DNA of 64,000 nt, taken from positions 124,001 to 188,000 of the forward strand of contig JAJYEX010000003.1 in the NCBI GenBank assembly GCA_021785515.1. The letters are read 5' to 3'. This document shows positions 58,176 through 64,000 of this stretch, in pieces; within the stretch, counting starts at the first letter, position 1, and every line of letters begins with the position of its first letter. The translations under genes and the position numbers were made by a program. The DNA is from Pseudomonadota bacterium (GTDB lineage Bacteria; Pseudomonadota; Gammaproteobacteria; Acidiferrobacterales; UBA6901). Below the pieces are notes generated by a model. That model searched no databases, was not told where the DNA came from, and saw only the letters and a list, made by a program, of their open reading frames with translations.

Positions 58176-58799
58176 ATGGCCAGGTTCTACGAGTGCCTGA
58201 ACACCGGCTTGCGGGAATTCATCCAGCGACAGCACGTGTTCTTTGTCGCCACCACCGCGCGATCGGGACGTATCAACATTTCGCCGAAGGGCGCCGACAC
58301 GCTGCGGATCATTGACGAGCGGTGCGTGGCGTACCAGGATCTGACCGGCAGCGGCAATGAGACGGCTGCCCATCTGCTGGATGACGGCAGGATGACGGTC
58401 ATGTTCTGCAGTTTTGATCCGGACCCGCTCATCTTGCGGCTTTACGGGCATGGCCAGGCGCTGCAGCCGGACGATGAGGGCTGGCCGCAGCTCGCCGGCC
58501 AGTTCATCGCGCATCCGGGCGTGCGGCAGATCATGCGGCTGCAGATCGAATCAATCCAGACCTCCTGCGGCTATGCCGTGCCATGCTACGGCTACGAGGG
58601 CGAGCGGGACACCTACCCGCGCTGGGCTGAAAAGAAAGGTCCACGGGGGCTTGTGGCCTACCAGAGTGAAAAGAACCGGATCAGCATAGACGGACTGCCC
58701 ACGGGGCTGCGCGTACCGACGGATAGGGCAGGCGTGCCCGAGGGTGCGTCGCAGACCAGCGGGGAGGGGCCGCCTGAAACCTTCCGCAACCCGTCTTGA
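58176..58799 (+). CDS. Pyridoxamine 5'-phosphate oxidase-like FMN-binding protein
   Basis: 207 residues. N-terminal split-barrel motif FFVATTARSGRINISPKG, followed by GSGNETAAHLLDDGRMTVMF, is typical of the PNPOx-like general family (not PdxH). The C-terminal portion has CGYAVPCYGYEGERDTYPRW. These small flavoproteins or their apo-relatives bind FMN or F420-like cofactors; the substrate is unknown. Divergent from argD. Confidence 0.85.
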   Translation: MARFYECLNTGLREFIQRQHVFFVATTARSGRINISPKGADTLRIIDERCVAYQDLTGSGNETAAHLLDDGRMTVMFCSFDPDPLILRLYGHGQALQPDDEGWPQLAGQFIAHPGVRQIMRLQIESIQTSCGYAVPCYGYEGERDTYPRWAEKKGPRGLVAYQSEKNRISIDGLPTGLRVPTDRAGVPEGASQTSGEGPPETFRNPS

Positions 58800-59114
58800 C
58801 CCGGGATGCGGCACCATGCGGGCCGCCACGGGCGGGTCGCAACCGCCCCGTCTGGTGTGGCGTTGAATCCTCTACGCCGGTTTCCGCGATTGTTTTCCTA
58901 GATGCCCGGAATTTCCCGGACTGCCCAAGCGCACACTGACCTGCGCAGACCGGCCCTTCCAACCCGATTGCCCGCGCGGCTTCCAGCCGATGCTGCGCAG
59001 GCTTAGACATGCGCCCAAAACCGGCCTATGCTGGGTCTCTTTGCACCCGGCTCGCGGATTTGCCGCATGCTTGGGTGTCCACCCACCGGAAGCGTTTACC
59101 GTCGGACAGGAGCC
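58800..59114. other. Intergenic region, no gene
   Basis: About 315 bases with no supported coding frame. Confidence 0.35.
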
Positions 59115-59597
59115 ATGATCCCGGGGAATAATACGCGGCAGATCGCTACCGCCATCATCATGGCGGCCATCATCGGTATCGTGTTCTACGCCGCCGGATA
59201 CGGTCATGCGTCAAGCCGGGCGGTGCGCCGGGAGCAGCAGCTGAAAGACAGGGTTCGCGCCGGGCAGGAAATCCTCACGGCGGTCGAGAGCCGTACGGCG
59301 CTGCTGCGGGCGCGGATCGCGCTGTACCAGGCGGCGAATGATTCCGGGGCGCAGGACGCTGCGACGGCCAACGCCCGCATCGAGCAGGCGTCAGCCGATC
59401 TGGCGGCGGTGAACGCGCAGGCGGCGGGTGTTGATCCGGCGCGCCTGAACGTCGTGGTGGATCAGCTGCGGAACTTCGAGATGCAGCAGCCCAAAGATCC
59501 CCAGGCCCAGAACGCCCAGATCCGGCAGCTCGAGCGGGAGCTGGGCGGACTCATCACGGCACCGGCCGTCGCGAATGCCGCTGCGGGCGGGCACTAA
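59115..59597 (+). CDS. Membrane-anchored coiled-coil hypothetical protein
   Basis: ATG 59115 with GGACAGGAG upstream. 160 residues: one N-terminal transmembrane helix (ATAIIMAAIIGIVFYAAGYG) and a long Arg/Gln/Ala helix likely to form a coiled coil (RREQQLKDRVRAGQEILTAV through RIEQASADLAAVNAQ). No family is recognised. It ends four bases into the convergent glycosyltransferase gene. Confidence 0.6.
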   Translation: MIPGNNTRQIATAIIMAAIIGIVFYAAGYGHASSRAVRREQQLKDRVRAGQEILTAVESRTALLRARIALYQAANDSGAQDAATANARIEQASADLAAVNAQAAGVDPARLNVVVDQLRNFEMQQPKDPQAQNAQIRQLERELGGLITAPAVANAAAGGH

Positions 59598-60637
59598 GCA
59601 TCCTCCGTGACTGAGGGCGCCGTGGTTCGTGCCTGGGAACGGGCGCTGGCGCGCAGGGTGTCCAGGAACTGATGGGTGCACGCGCTCCAGGAATAGTTCA
59701 GTGCGGCTTGCCGGCAGCGCTGCGGATCGAGGGCCAGCGCGGCCAGCGCGGCACGCTCCAGGTTTTCGTCGAGGAATCCGGTAACGCCGTTTTCGATGAT
59801 GTCGCCCGGTCCCTGCACCGGATACGCGGCCACCGGCACGCCGCAGGCCAGCGCTTCGATCAGCACCAGGCCGAAGGTGTCGGTGCGGCTTGGAAAAACG
59901 AAGACATCGGCGGCCGCCACCCATTGTGCGAGATCCTCACCGGTTTTGAAACCGGTGAACAGGACCTGCGGGTAGCGGCGGCGCAGGCGGTCCAGGTCGG
60001 GACCACCGCCGACCACGCAGCGCGTGCCGGGAAGATGCAGATTTAGGAAGGCCTCGATGTTCTTCTCAACGGCGACGCGGCCGACGTACATGAATATCGG
60101 GCGTGGCGAGTCCATGGATTGTCTCGGGCGTGGCCGGAACAGTCCGGTATCCACGCCCCGCGACCACATCTGCAGGTTGCTGAACCCGCGTTGCGCCAGG
60201 TGTGACCGTACGCTCTGCGTGGGCACCAGAGTCGCTGCGGCGCGGCCGTGGAACCAGCGGCTGAGCGCGTAGCCTGCCCGCAGCGGTATGCCGGTCCGCA
60301 GTTTCAGGTACTCCGGGAACTGGGTGTGGAAGGAAGTGGTGAACGGGAAGCCATGGCGGATGCACCAGCGGCGTGCAGCCAGCCCTATCGGGCCCTCGGT
60401 GGCAATGTGCACGGCATCGGGCGCCAGCCGGTCCAGGGCGGTATCTATCCGGCGTCCCGGAAACAGGGCCAGACGGATCTCGGGGTAGGTCGGACAGGGC
60501 ACGGTCGTAAAACCCTGCGGCGTGAGCAGTGTGACCTCATGGCCGGCGGCCTTGAGTTCGCGCTCGGTGTGGTCGAGCGTTGTCACGACGCCGTTAATTT
60601 GCGGAAACCAGGCGTCGGTCGCGATCACTATGTTCAT
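59594..60637 (-). CDS. GT4 glycosyltransferase, Agt/MgtA-like
   Basis: 347 residues from 60637 (MNIVIATDAWFPQINGVV). GT-B fold: N-terminal NGVVTTLDHTERELKAAGHE, FTTSFHTQFPEY, nucleotide-sugar region MYVGRVAVEKNIEAFL, VVGGGPDLDRLRRRYP and the EX7E-type FPSRTDTFGLVLIEALACG. Related enzymes add a sugar to diacylglycerol. It starts 44 bases inside the upstream phosphoesterase gene, so the two are translationally tied. This pairing is that of plcP-agt lipid-remodelling loci. Confidence 0.85.
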   Translation of the reverse strand: MNIVIATDAWFPQINGVVTTLDHTERELKAAGHEVTLLTPQGFTTVPCPTYPEIRLALFPGRRIDTALDRLAPDAVHIATEGPIGLAARRWCIRHGFPFTTSFHTQFPEYLKLRTGIPLRAGYALSRWFHGRAAATLVPTQSVRSHLAQRGFSNLQMWSRGVDTGLFRPRPRQSMDSPRPIFMYVGRVAVEKNIEAFLNLHLPGTRCVVGGGPDLDRLRRRYPQVLFTGFKTGEDLAQWVAAADVFVFPSRTDTFGLVLIEALACGVPVAAYPVQGPGDIIENGVTGFLDENLERAALAALALDPQRCRQAALNYSWSACTHQFLDTLRASARSQARTTAPSVTEDA

Positions 60638-61403
60638 CTGAACCCTCGGATAGAAGCAGGACACTTTCATCTGCCCAGCGGATTACAGCCAGGCTTCCGT
60701 CCGCCCTTTCAACAAGAGCGGTGCAGCTCTCAACCCAGTCGCCGTCGTTGCAGTAGAGGATGCCCTGGCGCATTTCTATCAGGGCATGGTGGATGTGGCC
60801 GCAGACCACGCCGTCGAAATTTCTCCTGCGGGCCTCACGTATTACTGCATCCTCGAAGTTGGTGATGAAATTCACCGCGTTCTTCACTTTGTGCTTGAGA
60901 TAGGCGGACAGCGACCAGTACGGAAAGCCAAGCCGTCGACGTACCAGGTTGAACCAGCGGTTGACGGCGAGCAGCACGTCATAGGCGTGACTGCCGAGCA
61001 CCGCCAGCCAGCGGCTGTTGGTGACGACGCCGTCGAATTCGTCGCCGTGCAGTATCAGCAGGCGTCGTCCGTCGGCGGTGCGATGAGTTGCCTCGGCGCA
61101 GATGCGGATGCCGCCGAATGCATTCCCGATGTAATTTCGGAACAATTCGTCGTGATTGCCCGGAACGTAGGTAACGCGGGTGCCGCGGGCGGCCTTGTCC
61201 ATCACCGCCTGAATCACGCTGTTATGCAGCGGCGGCCAGTAGGCGCCGCGTTTCATGCTCCAGAAGTCGATCGCGTCGCCCACCAGATACAGATGATCGG
61301 ACTCGGTGTGCTTCAGAAAGTCGAGCAGGAATTCCGCCCGGCAGGACCGCAGTCCGAGGTGCATGTCCGAGATCCAGATGGCATTGAATCGCAGTGTGTT
61401 CAT
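60594..61403 (-). CDS. Calcineurin-like phosphoesterase, PlcP-like (LpxH-related)
   Basis: 269 residues. Metal-ligand motifs: ISDMHLG, VGDAIDFW, VPGNHDELFR, LHGDEFDGV and CGHIHHA. It would usually be named UDP-2,3-diacylglucosamine diphosphatase by similarity to LpxH. The length and overlap with an Agt-type glycosyltransferase instead fit PlcP, a phospholipase C-like enzyme that makes diacylglycerol from phospholipids under phosphate starvation. A Pho-type box and -10 lie in its promoter. LpxH activity is not excluded. Confidence 0.78.
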   Translation of the reverse strand: MNTLRFNAIWISDMHLGLRSCRAEFLLDFLKHTESDHLYLVGDAIDFWSMKRGAYWPPLHNSVIQAVMDKAARGTRVTYVPGNHDELFRNYIGNAFGGIRICAEATHRTADGRRLLILHGDEFDGVVTNSRWLAVLGSHAYDVLLAVNRWFNLVRRRLGFPYWSLSAYLKHKVKNAVNFITNFEDAVIREARRRNFDGVVCGHIHHALIEMRQGILYCNDGDWVESCTALVERADGSLAVIRWADESVLLLSEGSDEHSDRDRRLVSAN

Positions 61404-61435
61404 CGCTGGAACCCCGCTCGCTTCGACACGGGCGA

Positions 61436-61469
61436 AGTATCCGCGGCTTGTTTGACGCTATCTTGACCG
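61436..61469 (-). promoter_or_regulatory. Pho-box-type promoter of the phosphoesterase-glycosyltransferase operon
   Basis: On the minus strand the 18-mer CGGTCAAGATAGCGTCAA (61469-61452) carries GTCA twice at 11-base spacing, as in the PhoB consensus of two CTGTCAT repeats. Ten bases on is GATACT (61441-61436), one change from TATACT. The spacing equals that of PhoB-dependent promoters. The ATG is 32 bases after the -10. Confidence 0.6.
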
Positions 61470-61505
61470 ACTTGCGTCAGTTCGGTGACGACCGGCTCCA
61501 GGACG

Positions 61506-61523
61506 TGTCACAATCAGGTCACA
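61506..61523 (+). promoter_or_regulatory. Second Pho-like direct repeat, toward dgkA
   Basis: GTGTCAC-AATC-AGGTCAC, with TCA of each half 11 bases apart. About 12 of 18 positions fit the PhoB consensus. No strong -10 lies at the standard distance on the plus strand, so this is the weaker of the two. Confidence 0.4.
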
Positions 61524-61622
61524 CCGCGATGTTAGCGTTCGCTATCGTACTGGTGCTGTTCCTGGGCATCGCGCCGGAACAGTGCTGTGGCGGCCGTACA
61601 GACGACCCAACAAGATCAGGGA

Positions 61623-62000
61623 ATGCGTTTCCGTAAGACTGAGCAACGCAGTACCGACCTCGGCCGAATCGTGCGGGCAGCCGGATACTCGCTGTCCGGG
61701 CTGCGTGCGGCCTTCCGCAAGGAAGCCGCGTTCCGGCAGGAGGTCATTGTCTTCGCACTGCTTGCCCCGCTGGGCCTGTGGCTCGGGCGCAACGGCGTGG
61801 AGCGGGCGCTGCTGCTCGGCAGCCTGCTGCAGGTGTTGGTCGTGGAGCTGCTCAACTCCGCGGTCGAGGCCACCGTGGATCGCGTGGGGCGGCGATGGCA
61901 CAAGCTTGCCGGACGCGCCAAGGACATGGGTTCGGCTGCCGTCGCGCTTGCGCTGATTCTGGCGGTGGTGACCTGGGCGCTGGTGCTGACCGGGCGCTGA
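61623..62000 (+). CDS. dgkA: Diacylglycerol kinase DgkA
   Basis: Starts at ATG 61623 (MRFRKTEQRSTDLGRIV); a GTG at 61587 is an alternative. 125 residues with three transmembrane helices. The catalytic-helix motif is VELLNSAVEATVDRVG, and FRKEAAFRQEVIVFALL is the membrane-entry helix. It phosphorylates diacylglycerol to phosphatidic acid with ATP at the inner membrane. It is divergent from the phosphoesterase gene. Confidence 0.93.
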   Translation: MRFRKTEQRSTDLGRIVRAAGYSLSGLRAAFRKEAAFRQEVIVFALLAPLGLWLGRNGVERALLLGSLLQVLVVELLNSAVEATVDRVGRRWHKLAGRAKDMGSAAVALALILAVVTWALVLTGR

Positions 62001-62006
62001 CGCCGG

Positions 62007-62486
62007 TCAGCCGTCGAACAGACCGAGCAGGCGGGTGAGATAGGCGGGGGCCGCCGGGTCCTGTTCCGCCGGCGACCAGCCGGCCCGCTCGTCCGCACGT
62101 AGCGGCCGGTACGGCCCGGCCTTGGACTCAAAGAACACCCCGGCCGGCGCGAGCGACACGATGGTGTGAAAAACGCCATAGGGAATCGTGATGCCGATTG
62201 TCGGGCCGCCAGGTTCGAGCATGGCGGTACCGGTCACCGTTCCGGTCTGGTCAAAAAATATCACCCCGAACCGGCCGCGTAGCGCGATGATGGTCTCATC
62301 CTTCGCCGGGTCGCCATGGCAGTGCGGCTGGATATAGGAATCCGGTTCCATGGCGTTGAGCAAGCGGTGGCTGAGGTCGTCATCGGTGCCGTGAAAGTTG
62401 TAGTTCTTGCGCCGCCGCGGCGACTCGCTGGCCGCGCGCGCTACCTCATCGAGCAACGCGCGGTCGATCAGCCGGACATCCTTCAT
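62007..62486 (-). CDS. WbuC-family cupin metalloprotein
   Basis: 159 residues. The N-terminal RRKNYNFHGTDDDLSHRLLN and the cupin core YIQPHCHGDPAKDETIIALRG (His/His/Glu ligands) define the WbuC family, often beside surface polysaccharide genes but of unknown reaction. ITIPYGVFHTIVSL closes the fold. Convergent with dgkA six bases away. Confidence 0.88.
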   Translation of the reverse strand: MKDVRLIDRALLDEVARAASESPRRRKNYNFHGTDDDLSHRLLNAMEPDSYIQPHCHGDPAKDETIIALRGRFGVIFFDQTGTVTGTAMLEPGGPTIGITIPYGVFHTIVSLAPAGVFFESKAGPYRPLRADERAGWSPAEQDPAAPAYLTRLLGLFDG

Positions 62487-62817
62487 CTGTTTCCCGTCCT
62501 GTCCTGAACCAGGGTCGATGATAGCAGGGCACGCGCCGCGCCGTCCCGTGCTGACCGAAGGCAGAAACCAAGGTGGGGTGGTTATGGTCTGGCCCGAAGC
62601 GGTCGGTGTCGGGCGCCACAGACGCGTGCCGCCGACCCTTTGCTGGCGGTCACGCCGAGGGAATAAACTCGGATGCTCTGTACGTCATCAACTGGATAGT
62701 CCGGCAGACTGCACGCGCCGGACCAGTGGTCCTTATGGACGAGGAATCTTGCCGCCACATCGGGCGGGTGTCGTTCCGCCAAGCGGCCGTGAAAATCGAT
62801 GGTCTTCGGAGGAGCAT

Positions 62818-63324
62818 ATGATGAATATCAATGACGGGGTTTGGAGCTGGAAGGCAGCACGCCGCACCTTGGGTGCCGCGGCGGCGGTGGCGGTGCTGGG
62901 CATTCCGGGGCAGGCTGCGGCCGCCGGATTCCATGGGGCCGTTGCGACCAAATCCAGCTACGGCGTGATTTTCCAGATCGACAACGGCAGCAACGGGGCA
63001 ATCAAGAAAACGATCAACAATGTGCAAAACCTGCTGCAGGATCCGAGGCTCAAAGGGAAGGTAAAGGTGGAGCTCATTGCCAACAGCAAGGGTTACGCGA
63101 TCTATGTCAAGAATAACGGTTTCGAGAAGAAACTGCTCAAGCTCAAGAAGGAAGGGGTGATTCTGGCCCAGTGCAACAACACCCTGCACGAATTGCACGT
63201 GAACCGCAACAGCCTCTATCCCTTCGTGGCCGTCGTTCCCTCAGGAATGGGCGAGATCGCGCTGCGCGAATCAGAGGGCTGGGCATACATCCATCCCGGT
63301 GCGCCTACCCACGCATCCTTCTAG
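62818..63324 (+). CDS. Exported DsrE-like protein
   Basis: ATG 62818 after GGAGGAGCAT. 168 residues. A signal peptide (LGAAAAVAVLGIPGQAAA) precedes a DsrE/DsrF-type fold: FQIDNGSNGAIKKTINNVQN, VELIANSKGYAIYVKNN and a Cys in ILAQCNNTLHEL at the position of the sulfur-carrying residue. Cytoplasmic DsrE proteins transfer sulfur; this exported one would act in the periplasm. The fold assignment is by motif, so moderate. Confidence 0.72.
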   Translation: MMNINDGVWSWKAARRTLGAAAAVAVLGIPGQAAAAGFHGAVATKSSYGVIFQIDNGSNGAIKKTINNVQNLLQDPRLKGKVKVELIANSKGYAIYVKNNGFEKKLLKLKKEGVILAQCNNTLHELHVNRNSLYPFVAVVPSGMGEIALRESEGWAYIHPGAPTHASF

Positions 63325-63350
63325 CCGACTCCTGGTTTGTTCCGGTGCGC

Positions 63351-63389
63351 ATCGTTCCGGTCGCGTCATGTCCACGCGACCGGAACGAT
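63351..63389. terminator. Perfect 16-bp hairpin after the DsrE-like gene
   Basis: ATCGTTCCGGTCGCGT and ACGCGACCGGAACGAT form an exact 16-bp stem with a 7-base loop, 27 bases after the stop. No T run follows. A terminator is the likely role. Confidence 0.6.
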
Positions 63390-63463
63390 GTCTGTGTGGC
63401 GCAGAGTCTCTCCCGGAACAGAATAACCCGGGCTTGTCTTCGGGGAAGCTCAGCCGGTCACAG

Positions 63464-63673
63464 TCAGTGTACCCGGTTGAGCCGTCCCTCGATCTCTGCT
63501 TCCGCGGTCAGCCAGTCTTCGATGGGGTCCCCGCCGACGAATCCGCGACGTTCGGCCCTATAATAGGCTGCTTCCGCGATCATCTGGCGGCGTTCCTCTA
63601 CTGAGAGGATGAGAGAAGCGACGGGTGCTGCTTTGGGCGTCCGTTCGCCGGATACGGCCTTTGCCTTAGCCAT
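63464..63673 (-). CDS. DUF2934-domain small protein
   Basis: The start is 63673 (MAKAKAVSGERTP) with GGAGGGC upstream; an ATG 5 codons earlier is possible. 69 residues. The C-terminal half VEERRQMIAEAAYYRAERRG then DPIEDWLTAEAEIEGRL is the DUF2934 motif of environmental bacteria, of unknown function. A Lys/Ala-rich N-terminus precedes it. Confidence 0.82.
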   Translation of the reverse strand: MAKAKAVSGERTPKAAPVASLILSVEERRQMIAEAAYYRAERRGFVGGDPIEDWLTAEAEIEGRLNRVH

Positions 63674-63805
63674 GCCAATGCCCTCCATGAGAGAAGTAAA
63701 GATTACGACTTCCTGATCCACCCTGCTGCCCACCCCTGCGTACTGTGCGCCGAACCGGCCGCGGATTACAAGGGCATGCGGCAGCCCCGACAAAGGGTGC
63801 CGGCG

Positions 63806-64000
63806 CTACTGAAGCTGTTCGATGATGCGCTGCAGGATGCGTCGTGGTGGTGCTCCCTGGATCACTATGGGCGTGCCGCCCTGAACCCGGAAGACCATGG
63901 CCGGCACTGCCTCCTGGCCGGCACGCTGCAGCAATGCTTCATTGGCGCGCAGATCTTTTATGATCGCCGGTTTTGGCATAGGTTCCTCCTTGATCTGTCC
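63806..64000 (-). CDS. DsbC/DsbG-like thioredoxin-fold C-terminus (partial)
   Basis: The frame is open to the window edge. It reads MPKPAIIKDLRANEALLQRA then AVPAMVFRVQGGTPIVI and ends ILQRIIEQLQ. N-ALLQRAG-x-AVPAMVF with a cis-Pro site and a C-terminal helix looks like the last third of a DsbC/DsbG-type thiol oxidoreductase. An ATG at 63979 has a strong AAGGAGGA site, so a separate 57-residue protein is the alternative. Confidence 0.5.
   Translation of the reverse strand, partial: GQIKEEPMPKPAIIKDLRANEALLQRAGQEAVPAMVFRVQGGTPIVIQGAPPRRILQRIIEQLQ

Overview
The window is high-GC DNA from what looks like a gammaproteobacterium. The evidence is a dapA-bamC pair, an EttA translation factor, a FimX-like c-di-GMP protein, a PilT-type ATPase and cytochrome-c-rich, surface-protein-rich content. 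A chemolithotrophic or environmental lineage is plausible but is inference. No rRNA, tRNA or CRISPR array was recognised. Most of the sequence is densely packed chromosomal housekeeping DNA, broken by a few accessory islands.

Layout. 1-3.4 kb: a deacetylase-family gene cut by the window edge, an aldo/keto reductase and a PilT/PilU ATPase. 3.5-7.1 kb is an accessory patch: remnants of a hicAB toxin-antitoxin pair, a comparatively AT-rich lipoprotein gene, a broken Kelch-type lipoprotein gene and empty DNA. 7.1-12.9 kb: a TM2 protein, a LysR regulator with an amidotransferase-like protein that lacks its catalytic cysteine, and galT-bcp-phoH. 13.8-24.1 kb: a dihaem cytochrome c, dapA-bamC-MBL hydrolase-purL, an XRE regulator, a thioredoxin, a lytic transglycosylase and a DUF1614 protein. 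24.2-29.5 kb: a cold-shock gene with a long leader, an APC transporter, and an exported creatininase/beta-propeller pair. 30-35.7 kb: a three-gene RND efflux operon. 36-39.8 kb: a YkgJ protein, three small exported proteins and a Slam-like outer-membrane barrel. 41-46.9 kb: a GGDEF-EAL protein, an Atm1-type ABC exporter, PPK2 and a MIP channel.

46.9-52.8 kb is a rearranged locus. A 219-bp segment carrying the 5' end of ettA is duplicated as a direct repeat. Between the copies lie an inactivated IS630-family element, a seven-blade propeller lipoprotein and a decayed paralogue of it. 52.8-64 kb: a FimX-like protein, MarC, argD-argF with a possible attenuator, an FMN-binding-type protein, and a glycosyltransferase/metallophosphoesterase operon divergent from dgkA. 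The window ends with WbuC, an exported DsrE-like protein, a DUF2934 protein and a thioredoxin-fold fragment.

The most coherent functional story is at 59.6-62.0 kb. A PlcP-like phosphoesterase and an Agt-like glycosyltransferase overlap in one operon. Upstream is a PhoB-type direct repeat placed exactly 10 bp before a -10 hexamer, and dgkA is divergent from the operon. Together these suggest phosphate-starvation replacement of phospholipids by glycolipids, with recycling of diacylglycerol. Second in interest is the YkgJ/Slam-like surface-protein cluster at 36-39.8 kb.
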